A stretch of DNA of 64,000 nucleotides from an uncultured Bacteroidales bacterium (GTDB lineage Bacteria > Bacteroidota > Bacteroidia > Bacteroidales > Bacteroidaceae): NCBI GenBank assembly GCA_902787575.1, contig CADAGX010000007.1, positions 62,001 to 126,000 on the forward strand. The letters run 5' to 3'. Each line of letters opens with the position of its first letter. Position 1 is the first letter of the stretch. Position numbers and translations under genes: made by a program. Under the pieces are notes generated by a model. It did no database searches and was not told the origin of the DNA. It saw only the letters and a list, made by a program, of their open reading frames with translations. This document shows, one piece after another, positions 1-9,074 of the stretch.

Positions 1-34
1 GTGCCACCACAATGGCCAATGAATTCTTCTTCAT
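1..34 (-). CDS. N-terminus of a truncated leftward gene
   Basis: The left edge cuts this gene. Read leftward from an ATG at 34 it begins MKKNSLAIVVA, the charged-then-hydrophobic start of a signal peptide or membrane anchor. An in-frame ATG at 43 would add three residues (MQD). A Bacteroidetes -7 box lies at 65-72 with CAAT (ATTG on the minus strand) at 93-96, so a short-leader transcript is likely. Function cannot be judged from 11 to 14 residues. Confidence 0.6.
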   Translation of the reverse strand, partial: MKKNSLAIVVA

Positions 35-64
35 ATCTTGCATAGTTTTTATCGTTTTCGGCCG

Positions 65-96
65 CAAAGGTACACCGATTCCATGGTTCTCGCAAT
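65..96 (-). promoter_or_regulatory. Bacteroidetes-type promoter for the truncated gene
   Basis: Minus-strand TACCTTTG at 65-72 fits the TAnnTTTG -7 element. ATTG at 93-96 lies exactly 20 bases upstream, the usual -33 position. The start codons at 43 or 34 follow closely. Confidence 0.65.
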
Positions 97-222
97 CCTC
101 ATTTGTGAGGATATTTAGGGTAGCCCCTCCCCCCCGGCCCCTCCCGAGGGAGGGGCGTAATATCATTTACTGATTTACTCATTTACTCCGTCCCCTCTCG
201 GAGAGGGGTTTGCGGTGAGACT

Positions 223-254
223 AAAAAAAAGGAGGACTCGCGCCCTCCTTTTTT
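223..254 (-). terminator. Intrinsic terminator of the outer-membrane protein gene
   Basis: A GGAGG/CCTCC hairpin with an actcgcg-type loop is flanked by an A run at 223-230 and a T run at 249-254. It can work in both directions. It sits just beyond the leftward stop codon at 276. A second short hairpin (cccctctcggagagggg, 191-207) lies farther out. Confidence 0.75.
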
Positions 255-275
255 ACGATTCTATGGAAAGAATGC

Positions 276-971
276 TTAGAACGTCCAACCAAGACGGATG
301 GCGGGCTCGCAGTAGAAGCCGCCGTCCATGTCGCGGTTTGCACCCTTAACCTTAGTCTTTGTGGTGGTCGTGCCAGCCTTCACTTCTCTCTCCCAGTCAT
401 TCTCGCTGGAGCTCGTCACTTTCAGACCAAGCTCTGCACCGCAGTACAGACCCTTCCACAGGTACACGTCAATGCCCGTGAACACGCCTGCCGTGAAGCC
501 AAAAGAAGCGAAGTTACCCTGATTGTCGGCACCAGAATAAGTGGTCTCCATAATGCCACCGACACCGTCGGGAGCCTCTTCCTTTGCACTGGCAAAGAAC
601 TTAATGATACCCAGCTGAGCACCTGCATAGAGGTCGATGCGGTTGGTCATGTTGAAGTGACGCTCGTAGCCCAGATTCAGGCCGAAGTTGCCTCTTCTCC
701 AGTGGCTCACATATTCCTTCGAAGCAACTTCCGTCGTGTTCTTGCGGCCATCCACATTAAAGCCAACATTCAAGCGAAGAGCGTCAGCATCCGAGAGGAA
801 GTAACGAACCTTGACGCCATTAATCAGGTCGAACGTGTTGTAGTTGTTCGAGAAGGGATTGAAACCAATCTCCACACCGAAATCACCCTGCTCAGGCATG
901 TAAGACTCCTTCTGAGCGTTCACACTGGTGGCAACGAAAACAGCAGCCACAGCAATCAAAAATTTCTTCAT
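276..971 (-). CDS. Outer-membrane beta-barrel protein (hypothetical, OprF/OmpW-like size)
   Basis: A 231-residue protein. The start at 971 is chosen because MKKFLIAVAAVFVATSVNAQ is a clean signal peptide ending in an AQ cleavage site; the longer reading frame upstream has no plausible N-terminus and would overrun the promoter. The mature part has alternating hydrophobic strands (for example FGVEIGFNPF, LNLGYERHF, DLYAGAQLGI) and ends in RLGWTF, with the terminal Phe preferred by the outer-membrane assembly machinery. This fits an eight-stranded porin-like barrel. Ligand or role is unknown. It is transcribed alone, with its own promoter and terminator. Confidence 0.8.
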   Translation of the reverse strand: MKKFLIAVAAVFVATSVNAQKESYMPEQGDFGVEIGFNPFSNNYNTFDLINGVKVRYFLSDADALRLNVGFNVDGRKNTTEVASKEYVSHWRRGNFGLNLGYERHFNMTNRIDLYAGAQLGIIKFFASAKEEAPDGVGGIMETTYSGADNQGNFASFGFTAGVFTGIDVYLWKGLYCGAELGLKVTSSSENDWEREVKAGTTTTKTKVKGANRDMDGGFYCEPAIRLGWTF

Positions 972-1017
972 AACGTTTTTTTTTGTTGTTAAACTATGTT
1001 TGTTGTTAAAAACAATG

Positions 1018-1049
1018 CAAAGATAGTGAAATAATACGAAACATGCAAG
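1018..1049 (-). promoter_or_regulatory. Promoter of the beta-barrel gene
   Basis: Minus-strand TATCTTTG at 1018-1025 and CTTG at 1046-1049, separated by 20 bases. The transcript would have a leader of about 40 bases before the ATG at 971, which supports that start. Confidence 0.7.
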
Positions 1050-1114
1050 AAAAACAGACAAAATATTACATCTGCACCCACAAAATATACGCAAACAGGC
1101 CGCCAGCGAGAGTG

Positions 1115-1245
1115 CCACACATGGTGAAAAAACAGCCATGCGTCGCATCGCTCACAGCGACGCGTCGCGTGAACGAAAACTACACGTCGCGTGAGCCCAT
1201 GCGACGCGTGGCGTGAAACAGCATTCAGCGTAGCGTCGGAAGACC
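1115..1245. repeat. 22-bp dyad repeat array A
   Basis: Five 22-base units at 1136-1157, 1158-1179, 1180-1201, 1202-1223 and 1224-1245, with a degenerate 21-base unit before them from 1115. The best conserved part of each is CNACRYGTSGC. The first unit overlaps the unused upstream reading frame of the beta-barrel gene but not its likely coding part. The same repeat occurs at 16648, 39627, 49003 and 57834. Confidence 0.8.
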
Positions 1246-1382
1246 TCTGCGGCTAGGTGACAAACGAGGCAGCAAAATATCAGATAAGGCTGCAGGATGT
1301 CAACTTTCCCAGGAAAAAGGGCGTCAACAAATTTAGCAAAAGCGCAAAAAACTGTCAATCGGCTCAGGGAGAAACCCGCCGT

Positions 1383-1676
1383 TTTGCATTTTGCATTTTG
1401 CATTTTTGCAAATTTGCATACATGGGGAAGTATAAGCCCATTTTGGACGAAAAAAAATCTCAAAAATCGAGAAAAAAAATGACGTAATTTCTATATATTT
1501 ATTAAAAAGATTATTTAATTAACTAATAAGTTAATTAAATAATCTTATATAACCAAATATTCTGATATATTTTTTCATTCCCGTAGGGTTGGGAAGTAAC
1601 CCCCTACCCCCTTAAAGACGAAGCCTCACACACTGCAGCGTGCAAATTTGCAAAAATGCAAAATGCAAAATGCAAA
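1383..1676. repeat. MITE-like element: 36-bp inverted ends around an AT-rich core
   Basis: The arms 1383-1418 and 1641-1676 are perfect 36-base reverse complements. They are built from a 7-base GCATTTT repeat. Between them, 1507-1523 and 1530-1546 form a second perfect 17-base palindrome with the loop taataa. No transposase and no obvious target duplication is visible. No convincing coding frame lies between the arms. It sits in the otherwise gene-free stretch 972-1764. Confidence 0.7.
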
Positions 1677-1764
1677 GACAGCCCCTAACTCTGTCTTTTC
1701 CGGACTGCACACAAAAGGCCTGTTCCTCCCAAGGCCACATATCCGCCACAGGAGGCAAGGGCGC

Positions 1765-2382
1765 TCAGATTTCCTCCACCCGGACGTAACCGTTCAGAAT
1801 GGCATAGACAGTAAGGCCCGAGAGAGACTTGATGCCGGTCTTCTCCTGCAAGTTCTTGCGATGCGTGATGACCGTGGTGGGACTGATGTTGAGCTGGCGG
1901 GCAATCTCCTTGTTGATAAGCCCCTTCACCATGAGGCAGAGCACCTCCACCTCGCGGGCCGACAGTTCGGGCTGCAACTGGGGGCTGTGCGGCATACGAC
2001 GCGTGCCGTAGTCGGGGCCGTGGAAAGAGCCCGCTGCATGGTTGCCACCCATCTGGCGCAGCTGCATAATCTGCCCGGCAAACTGCGCCTCGGGCAGGCT
2101 GACATTGAGCGCCGGCAAGTGGACACGCTGCAGCTGCTCGGCATTCTGCACCAGCAGGATGACCCGAGGACCCAACTGTTGGAAAAACTCCACTTGCTGG
2201 AAGTAGATGGAATAGGACACGAAATAATATACGAAACCGAAGGGCGTATCTCTCATCAGGTCGGCAAAAGAAGAGAATACACGCACCGTAGCCTCGGGCA
2301 AAAGCTCTTGCAACAGAGACCTCAAACCGATGCAAGCCAGCGTGTTGCTGTCGATGACGGCAAGTTCCACCTCTCGTTTCAT
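1765..2382 (-). CDS. LuxR-family response-regulator-like transcription factor
   Basis: A 205-residue DNA-binding protein. Residues 4-125 look like a receiver-type domain (ELAVID at the start). A phospho-acceptor Asp is not evident after the third strand, so control by phosphorylation is doubtful. Residues 140-200 are a LuxR/FixJ helix-turn-helix (LSAREVEVLCLM, then NKEIARQLNISPTTVITHRKNL). The start at 2382 begins the receiver fold directly; alternatives at 2418 and 2430 would place the promoter inside the gene. It is divergent from the FAS1 lipoprotein at 2511 with about 130 bases between them, so it may control that gene. This link is inference only. Confidence 0.85.
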   Translation of the reverse strand: MKREVELAVIDSNTLACIGLRSLLQELLPEATVRVFSSFADLMRDTPFGFVYYFVSYSIYFQQVEFFQQLGPRVILLVQNAEQLQRVHLPALNVSLPEAQFAGQIMQLRQMGGNHAAGSFHGPDYGTRRMPHSPQLQPELSAREVEVLCLMVKGLINKEIARQLNISPTTVITHRKNLQEKTGIKSLSGLTVYAILNGYVRVEEI

Positions 2383-2386
2383 GCGG

Positions 2387-2394
2387 CAAAGGTA
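2387..2394 (-). promoter_or_regulatory. -7 box almost touching the regulator start codon
   Basis: Minus-strand TACCTTTG lies only four bases upstream of the ATG at 2382. With the usual distance to the transcription start, the mRNA would begin at or very near the start codon. No clear -33 element lies 20 bases away. Confidence 0.5.
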
Positions 2395-2438
2395 AAAAAA
2401 ATATTCGTCAAAACGCATTACAATACACAAGAAAGTTG

Positions 2439-2446
2439 TATCTTTG
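2439..2446 (+). promoter_or_regulatory. -7 box for the FAS1 lipoprotein gene
   Basis: TATCTTTG, facing rightward, about 65 bases before the ATG at 2511. No good -33 match is present at the usual spacing, so it may need an activator. The divergent LuxR-type regulator is the nearest candidate. Confidence 0.5.
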
Positions 2447-2510
2447 CAAAAAAACTACAAGAAGAGGTCGCCAAGACCACAAAAACGACATCGAAAGACA
2501 GACAAAAAAG

Positions 2511-4619
2511 ATGAAACAGAAGAGTTGGCTCGCCATATTGGCATTTGTGTTTCTGGCAACGGCTTGTCACGAAAAGATAGACACCACGGCACGTTACGTT
2601 TTTAAGGAGAACACCATCATCAGCTACCTCGAGAAGCACAAAGAGGACTACGGCGCGTATCTGGACATACTCTATCGCGTACCGGTGAGCACGGTCAGCG
2701 CCACCACTCTGGGCCAGCTGCTGTCGGCACGCGGACACTACACCGTCTTTGCACCGACGAACGAGGCCATCGAAGCATATCTGGACACGCTGGCAAGCGA
2801 GGGCATCATCGAATACGCCTCGTGGGAAGCGTTTAAAGACAGCACCGTACTCGACTCCATCCGTCAGGTGATAGCCTACAACAGCATTATCGATTGCGGC
2901 GACACAGACCACGCCTTCGAGACGCACGACTTCCCCGGCACGCAAGGTGCAGAAATCACCATAGCGAACATGTACGACCGCAAGTTGCCAATCTACTACG
3001 TGCCGGGCACCGACACTATCCGCATCTTCAACCAGTATGACATCCACGAACGCAACCGCGACATCCTGGTGCTGAACGGAGTCATCCACCAGATGAAAGA
3101 CGTCATTGCGCCGCGCAGCATCACAGCCGCCGTATATCTGCAAGACGTCATCGACCACCAGCGCGAAGGCTATCTGGTGATGGCACGCGCCATACTGGCC
3201 TGCGGCCTGAAGGACACGCTGAATGCCATACGCGATGAAGTGTACGAAACCAAATACAAGAACGGCGACATCCCCGACCTGCAAGGCATGGGCGACCTCG
3301 GCTTCGATGCTACCGCCTGCTACGCTCCGCAGCACCGCAAATACGGCTTCACCATCTTTGCCGAGCCGGATGAGTTCTGGCGCAGCCAAGGCTTAGACCC
3401 GACGGCACCCGACCTGCTGGAGAAACTCGTGCAATGGATACAGGACAACCACCAGTATGCCCAGGAAGACGTCTTTACGACCAGCACCGACTACGCCAAC
3501 CCGAAGAACCTGCTCTACCAGTGGACCACCTATCACATCCTGCCCATGCGACTGGCGGCCGACAAGTTGGTGGCTCACTACAACGAGATTGGCTACAGCC
3601 CGTCGAACCCGTGGAACCTCTCGATTGCCGTCTATGACATCTACACCACCATGGGACAGCGACGCCTGCTGAAACTCTACGAGAGCCGCGAGAGCAACGG
3701 AGTCTTCCTCAACCGCTTCCCGAACCTCGACAACAAGCGCACGGGCACCTATCACGAAATCTCGTGCGACGCAGACAAGACGGGATGCAAGATTGGCAAC
3801 GAAGACACACGAGCCGTCTTGAGCGACATCATCAACTGCAACATCTTTCCCATCGACAAGCCGCTGGCATACACAGACGACACCCGCAACAACCTGATGC
3901 GCCAACGACTGCGTTTCGACGGGCAGAGCCTCTTCCCCGAATGTGCAAACAATGACATCCGCCTCAACCCGAGCACCGACAACAAGAAGAAATACACCTA
4001 TGCGCCTCGCGATGTCATCTACCGCTACTTCGACAACATGTGGCAAGGCGACGACACCTATGTCTGCTTCTTCAACTATGCAGGCGGCAACCCCAGCCTG
4101 AACGCAGACGAGATAAAAGCCGGAGGCCGCTACGATGTCACCATCAAGCTGCCACCCGTGCCCAAACGCGGCACCTACGAGCTGCGCTACGCCTGCCTGA
4201 ACCGAAGCTACCGCGGCGTCTGCCAAGTCTACCTCGGCACGGACCTCAACAAACGCGTCATCACCGGCATCCCCATAGACATGACCAAGAACCTGTGGGG
4301 CTTCGACTCGGGATACGAGCGCGACACGGACGACCAAGACTACAATGCCGAAGTGGACAAGCGCATGAGGAGCCTGGGATACATGAAGGGATGCATGTCC
4401 TACGGAGCATCGGGCAACCCCTCGCAGGCCATGCGCATCAACTCGAGCTATTCGTGCATGAGGCAGATTATCGTGCGCCGCACCATGGACCCGTCTGAGA
4501 CGTACTACCTGTCGTTCAAGAACGTGCTCGACAACTTCAAGGAACTCTATATCGACTACTTCGAACTCTGCGCCAAGGAAGTGTACGACAACCCGATGGA
4601 GCCGGAGGACATCTGGTAA
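2511..4619 (+). CDS. Two-FAS1-domain lipoprotein (paralogue of 46809-48941)
   Basis: A 702-residue lipoprotein. The start at 2511 gives the signal sequence MKQKSWLAILAFVFLATAC with lipidation at Cys19. The first fasciclin (FAS1) domain covers roughly residues 30-205 with the signature GHYTVFAPTNEA near 75-86. A diverged second one covers roughly 210-470 (FTIFAEPDEFW at 280-290, then WTTYHILP). The last 220 residues look like a beta-sandwich (RGTYELRYACLN) and end in PEDIW. FAS1 domains mediate adhesion or sugar and protein binding at surfaces; the ligand here is unknown. The protein at 46809 has the same plan and the same ending, so they are paralogues. It is transcribed alone, divergent from a LuxR-type regulator. 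Confidence 0.85.
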   Translation: MKQKSWLAILAFVFLATACHEKIDTTARYVFKENTIISYLEKHKEDYGAYLDILYRVPVSTVSATTLGQLLSARGHYTVFAPTNEAIEAYLDTLASEGIIEYASWEAFKDSTVLDSIRQVIAYNSIIDCGDTDHAFETHDFPGTQGAEITIANMYDRKLPIYYVPGTDTIRIFNQYDIHERNRDILVLNGVIHQMKDVIAPRSITAAVYLQDVIDHQREGYLVMARAILACGLKDTLNAIRDEVYETKYKNGDIPDLQGMGDLGFDATACYAPQHRKYGFTIFAEPDEFWRSQGLDPTAPDLLEKLVQWIQDNHQYAQEDVFTTSTDYANPKNLLYQWTTYHILPMRLAADKLVAHYNEIGYSPSNPWNLSIAVYDIYTTMGQRRLLKLYESRESNGVFLNRFPNLDNKRTGTYHEISCDADKTGCKIGNEDTRAVLSDIINCNIFPIDKPLAYTDDTRNNLMRQRLRFDGQSLFPECANNDIRLNPSTDNKKKYTYAPRDVIYRYFDNMWQGDDTYVCFFNYAGGNPSLNADEIKAGGRYDVTIKLPPVPKRGTYELRYACLNRSYRGVCQVYLGTDLNKRVITGIPIDMTKNLWGFDSGYERDTDDQDYNAEVDKRMRSLGYMKGCMSYGASGNPSQAMRINSSYSCMRQIIVRRTMDPSETYYLSFKNVLDNFKELYIDYFELCAKEVYDNPMEPEDIW

Positions 4620-4705
4620 GGCGAACAAAACGTAAGTTTCCCGACCCGATTTATATCAATTTAGCCTTTTACTTATTCCAAATTTCCACGTGCAGCGGTC
4701 TGCGA

Positions 4706-4737
4706 TTTGGAGATTTGGAATATTTTTATTACCTTTG
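4706..4737 (+). promoter_or_regulatory. Strong promoter of the purM-lpx-miaA gene run
   Basis: TTTG at 4706-4709 and TACCTTTG at 4730-4737, exactly 20 bases apart: a near-ideal Bacteroidetes housekeeping promoter. It precedes purM, and no comparable promoter is seen in the short gaps through to 16620. Confidence 0.8.
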
Positions 4738-4764
4738 CGCCCAAATAAATATATTAAAACGAGA

Positions 4765-5931
4765 ATGGGTAACCAGCGCTACATGATGCGCGGCGTAAGC
4801 GCAGCAAAAGAGGACGTCCACAAGGCCATCCACAACATAGACAAAGGCATTTTTCCGCAGGCATTCTGCAAAATCATACCCGACATACTGGGCGGAGACC
4901 CGGAGTACTGCAACATCATGCATGCCGACGGAGCCGGCACTAAGAGCAGCCTCGCCTACATGTACTGGCGCGAGACGGGCGACCTCGGCGTCTGGAAAGG
5001 CATTGCACAGGATGCACTCATCATGAACACGGACGACCTGCTCTGCGTGGGTGCCGTAGACAACATCCTCGTCTCCTCGACCATCGGCCGCAACAAGATG
5101 CTCATCCCGGGCGAAGTAATCAGCGCCATCATCAACGGCTCGGAAGAACTGATGAGCGAGATGCGCCAAATGGGCATCGGCATCTACGGCACGGGCGGCG
5201 AGACAGCCGATGTGGGCGACCTGGTGCGCACCATCATTGTGGACTCTACCGTCACCTGCCGCATGAAGCGCAGCGATGTCATTGACAACGCCAACATCCG
5301 ACCGGGAGACGTGATAGTGGGACTCAGCAGCTCGGGACAAGCCACTTACGAGAAAGAGTACAACGGAGGCATGGGCAGCAACGGACTGACCAGCGCCCGC
5401 CACGATGTGTTCTGCCACCTGCTGGCCGAGAAGTACCCCGAGAGCTACGACCACGCAGTGCCCGAGGAACTGGTGTACAGCGGCACGTGCCGGCTCACCG
5501 ACCAGATAGAAGGCTCGCCACTGACGGCCGGCAAGCTGGTGCTCTCTCCCACTCGCACCTACGCTCCAGTCATCAAACGACTGCTCGACGAGATGCGCCC
5601 GCAGATTCACGGCATGGTGCACTGCACGGGCGGTGCGCAGACCAAGGTGCTGCATTTTGTCGGCGACAACTGCCATGTGGTGAAGGACAACCTCTTCCCG
5701 CTGCCACCACTCTTCCGCCTCATCCAGGAGCAGAGCGGCACAGACTGGGACGAGATGTACCGCGTCTTCAACATGGGACACCGCATGGAGATTTACGTGG
5801 CACCCGAGGATGCAGAGAAGGTGATAGCCGTCAGCAAGAGCTTCAACATTGACGCTCAGATAATCGGCCGCATCGAGGAAGGACGAAAGAGCCTCACCAT
5901 CAAGAGCGAGTTCGGAGAGTTTAACTATTAG
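4765..5931 (+). CDS. purM: Phosphoribosylformylglycinamidine cyclo-ligase (AIR synthetase)
   Basis: A 388-residue cytosolic enzyme that closes the imidazole ring of FGAM to AIR with ATP, the fifth step of purine synthesis. Family signs are the glycine-rich DGAGTKSSLAY near residues 54-64, the GIYGTGGETADVGD segment near 147-160 and VGLSSSGQATYE. The sequence has the longer Bacteroidetes form of PurM. The start at 4765 follows the promoter by a normal leader; an upstream in-frame ATG at 4690 precedes the promoter and is discarded. It leads the gene run and sits next to prfA and pyrF, a grouping typical of Bacteroidales. Confidence 0.93.
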   Translation: MGNQRYMMRGVSAAKEDVHKAIHNIDKGIFPQAFCKIIPDILGGDPEYCNIMHADGAGTKSSLAYMYWRETGDLGVWKGIAQDALIMNTDDLLCVGAVDNILVSSTIGRNKMLIPGEVISAIINGSEELMSEMRQMGIGIYGTGGETADVGDLVRTIIVDSTVTCRMKRSDVIDNANIRPGDVIVGLSSSGQATYEKEYNGGMGSNGLTSARHDVFCHLLAEKYPESYDHAVPEELVYSGTCRLTDQIEGSPLTAGKLVLSPTRTYAPVIKRLLDEMRPQIHGMVHCTGGAQTKVLHFVGDNCHVVKDNLFPLPPLFRLIQEQSGTDWDEMYRVFNMGHRMEIYVAPEDAEKVIAVSKSFNIDAQIIGRIEEGRKSLTIKSEFGEFNY

Positions 5932-5980
5932 CCTCGCCCCGGCTTCCTCAGGAAAGGAAGAGAGAAAACGAAATTCGGCA

Positions 5981-6184
5981 ATGAAAGAAATAAAGATCTA
6001 CACCACTCGCGACTGGGCTCGCCAAATGTGCCTCATGATGTGCTACATGGCATTGCTGATGGCATGCTTCCGCTGCGCAATGGCTGGCAAATGGCTCTAC
6101 GCAGCCGGTTTCCTGCTGGGAGCGATTGGATGGATTATCCTCTACATCATCGACCGGAGAAAGATAGAGGAGAAGAACAAATAA
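5981..6184 (+). CDS. Small two-helix membrane protein, unknown
   Basis: A 67-residue protein with two hydrophobic segments (about residues 17-33 and 38-56) and a charged tail, RRKIEEKNK. It sits between purM and prfA, with about 50 and 36 bases of spacing, in the same direction. The start ATG follows a short non-coding gap. I do not recognise a family. Its position inside a tightly packed run of known genes makes it likely to be real. Confidence 0.65.
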   Translation: MKEIKIYTTRDWARQMCLMMCYMALLMACFRCAMAGKWLYAAGFLLGAIGWIILYIIDRRKIEEKNK

Positions 6185-6220
6185 GGAGGGATGGGCGTCT
6201 CTCCACTTTGACAAGTTAAA

Positions 6221-7333
6221 ATGATAGAAAATAACAACCTACTCAACAAGCTGGACGGCCTCGTGGCACGCTACGAAGAGGTCAGCACACTGATTACCGA
6301 CCCGAACGTAATCGGCGACCAGAAGCGCTACGTCAAGCTCACGAAAGAATACAAAGACCTGGGCCGCATCATGGAAGCGCGTCGCGAGTACATGGGCTGC
6401 CTCCAGAATATAGCAGACGCCAAGGAGATGCTGGCCGCGGAAGACGACGCCGAAACCAAGGAGATGCTGCGCGAGGAAATGGCCGAGAGCGAGAAACGCA
6501 TCCCCGAACTCGAGGAGGAAATCAAATTGCTGCTCGTGCCAGCCGACCCCGAAGACGACAAGAACGTCATCATGGAGATACGAGGCGGCACAGGAGGCGA
6601 CGAGGCAGCGCTGTTTGCCGGCGACCTCTTCCGCATGTACTCGAAGTACATCGAGATGAAAGGCTGGAAGATGGCCGTGAGCAGCTTCAGCGAGGGAGCC
6701 GTAGGAGGATACAAGGAGATTATCTTCAGCGTGACGGGCGAAGGCGTCTACGGCATCCTGAAATACGAATCCGGCGTCCACCGAGTGCAGCGAGTTCCGG
6801 CCACCGAGACACAGGGTCGCGTTCACACCAGTGCTGCCACAGTGGCCGTGCTGCCCGAAGCAGAGGAGTTTGATGTGGAAATCAACGAAGGCGCCATCAA
6901 GTGGGACACGTTCCGCTCGAGTGGAGCCGGCGGACAGAATGTGAACAAGGTGGAGTCCGGAGTGAGGGCTCGCTACATGTGGCGCAACCCAAACACGGGA
7001 GTGGAGGAGGAAATCTTGGTGGAGTGCACCGAGACGCGCGACCAGCCGAAGAACAAGGAACGTGCCTTGGCCCGACTGCGCACCTTCATCTACGACAAGG
7101 AGCACCAGAAGTATATCGATGACATCGCCTCGCGACGCAAGACAATGGTCTCCACTGGCGACCGCTCGGCAAAGATTCGCACCTACAACTACCCGCAGGG
7201 ACGCATCACCGACCACCGCATCGGGTACACCATCTATAATCTGGCCGCCTTCATGGACGGCAACATACAGGACTGCATCGACCACCTCATTGTGGCCGAG
7301 AACGCCGAAAGACTTAAAGAGAGCGCATTGTAA
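6221..7333 (+). CDS. prfA: Peptide chain release factor 1
   Basis: A 370-residue class I release factor that ends translation at UAA and UAG. It contains the universal GGQ motif in [17 protein letters not shown] (about residues 230-246), whose glutamine is methylated in the mature factor and triggers peptide release. The PAT-type anticodon loop region and the long N-terminal helical hairpin have the usual length. It is followed after six bases by the DUF4153 gene, so the two are surely co-transcribed. Confidence 0.95.
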   Translation: MIENNNLLNKLDGLVARYEEVSTLITDPNVIGDQKRYVKLTKEYKDLGRIMEARREYMGCLQNIADAKEMLAAEDDAETKEMLREEMAESEKRIPELEEEIKLLLVPADPEDDKNVIMEIRGGTGGDEAALFAGDLFRMYSKYIEMKGWKMAVSSFSEGAVGGYKEIIFSVTGEGVYGILKYESGVHRVQRVPATETQGRVHTSAATVAVLPEAEEFDVEINEGAIKWDTFRSSGAGGQNVNKVESGVRARYMWRNPNTGVEEEILVECTETRDQPKNKERALARLRTFIYDKEHQKYIDDIASRRKTMVSTGDRSAKIRTYNYPQGRITDHRIGYTIYNLAAFMDGNIQDCIDHLIVAENAERLKESAL

Positions 7334-7339
7334 AGAAAC

Positions 7340-9052
7340 ATGAGACTCACAGACATTCTATCCAGCGCTGCCCGCTCGTGCCTCCAGCGATTCCCTGTCC
7401 CAGCGGCCTTCATCACCGCTCTGACAGTGTTCGCTGTCTGTGTCATTCTGGTCGAGCCAGAGTCGGAGCGGCTGGTGGGTTCTGTGGCCTACTTCCTTGG
7501 CATAGGATTCCTGCTCGCGCTGTCGCTGAAGCTTTGGAGCGAGGAACGGACGTGGTCGAAAAAAGAATTGGCCGTTCATGCCGTCGCCTACCTCATTCTT
7601 CTCCTCGACAGCATCTATCTCTATTGCATCAACTTCGGCCAAGGCGGCCGAGGCACTGAGACATTCCTCATGCACGCCTCTGCCATTCTGGCGCTCACGC
7701 TGACGGTTTTCTTCCTCTCGTTCCGTGGCGAACGAACGGACATCCCTTGGTGGAACTTCGCGCTGCGTGTGGTCACGAGTGCCGTAGTCTGCGTCCTTAT
7801 CGGTGGCATCCTGTGGGGCGGCCTCAGCCTGCTACTGAAATCCATGGACTGGCTCTTCCACATTAAGTTGGGCTGGAAGTGGTACAGCATCACGGGGCTG
7901 CTCGTGGCTGGTTACCTGCCGGCACTACTCTTCCTCGGCCGCATCCCCAGCGGCGCAGAGAAGCACGACAGCGAGCCGCTGCGCTCGGGATTCCTGGCCG
8001 GCGTCTTCCGCTACCTCTTCTTGCCGCTGGAAGCGCTGTACATTGTGGTGCTATATGTCTATGCGCTGCAGATTCTCCTGCGCTGGGAACTGCCGAACGG
8101 TCAGGTGTCGTGGCTCATCATTGCTTCGATGGTTGGCCTCATCGCTCTCGAGATTGGGCTCTATCCCACCCGTCACGCCGAAAACCGTCGCTTCGACCAC
8201 ACAGTAGCTCGGCTGCTGCCGCTCGTTCTGACTCCGCTCCTGTTGCTGATGACCGTAGGCATCATCCGCCGCTTCAGCGACTACGGCATCACCATAGCGC
8301 GCCTCTACCTCATTACGCTCAACGCGTGGTTTTATGCCGTTTGCATCGGGCTGTTCCTCACTCGGGCGCGACGTATCAACTGGATACCCATTACCTTTGC
8401 GGCACTGTTCCTACTGACGTCGGCTCTGCCGCTGAACTACACCAACCTCACCCGCCATACGCTGCTCAGGGAAGTGAAGCAAGCATTCGCAAAAGCAGAA
8501 GTAACGAACCTGCCACTCGATGCAGACCATTATCAAACACTCATGCAGAGACTCACACAGGAGGAGCGGAATCGCATCAGTTCGATACTCGCTTATCTCG
8601 AATCTACCTTTAACACCCAGACGATAGAGCCACTCGTGACGCAGCAAAAGAAGCCCATCTATTTTGGAGAATTCATCAACATAGAACGTGACAGCGTTGA
8701 AACCGTTTCCACCCACGAATATTATGCTGTCGCAAAACTCAACCACCTCCACATCCCAGAGGGCTACACTGAGCTGTATGCCGAGGTGAACAGCCACGAC
8801 GAGTTCTGCGCCGACCGTCTGCAGGACACAGTCGAGGTGCCAGTCAGCAATACCGAAATATCAGATACAGTAATTGTCAGCCTCGAGGCGCTGAAGGCAT
8901 TGGACGAACGAATGGACACGTTTGTTACCCTGCCCACCAAATCCTCCGGCAACCGCTACTTCCTCCAGAGTTTTTCTCTCATTTCCAATGAAGATACCAC
9001 CTCACATCTTACTCTGAATGGTTATCTGCTGACGAAAGAAACAAAAGAATAA
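7340..9052 (+). CDS. DUF4153-type multi-spanning membrane protein
   Basis: A 570-residue inner-membrane protein. About ten hydrophobic helices fill residues 15-375 (for example ALTVFAVCVILV and LIALEIGLYP). A soluble C-terminal half of about 180 residues follows (from TRHTLLREVKQAFAKAE). The membrane part resembles the DUF4153 family, whose role is unknown. It starts six bases after prfA and ends about 20 bases before pyrF, so it is an operon member. Confidence 0.75.
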   Translation: MRLTDILSSAARSCLQRFPVPAAFITALTVFAVCVILVEPESERLVGSVAYFLGIGFLLALSLKLWSEERTWSKKELAVHAVAYLILLLDSIYLYCINFGQGGRGTETFLMHASAILALTLTVFFLSFRGERTDIPWWNFALRVVTSAVVCVLIGGILWGGLSLLLKSMDWLFHIKLGWKWYSITGLLVAGYLPALLFLGRIPSGAEKHDSEPLRSGFLAGVFRYLFLPLEALYIVVLYVYALQILLRWELPNGQVSWLIIASMVGLIALEIGLYPTRHAENRRFDHTVARLLPLVLTPLLLLMTVGIIRRFSDYGITIARLYLITLNAWFYAVCIGLFLTRARRINWIPITFAALFLLTSALPLNYTNLTRHTLLREVKQAFAKAEVTNLPLDADHYQTLMQRLTQEERNRISSILAYLESTFNTQTIEPLVTQQKKPIYFGEFINIERDSVETVSTHEYYAVAKLNHLHIPEGYTELYAEVNSHDEFCADRLQDTVEVPVSNTEISDTVIVSLEALKALDERMDTFVTLPTKSSGNRYFLQSFSLISNEDTTSHLTLNGYLLTKETKE

Positions 9053-9074
9053 CCACACATAAATCGACATAAGC

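Noticed and set aside
1648-2514. A 288-codon rightward open frame opposite the LuxR-type gene
   Set aside because: It starts in the heptamer repeat and its codons mirror the real gene on the other strand; the protein has no recognisable fold.
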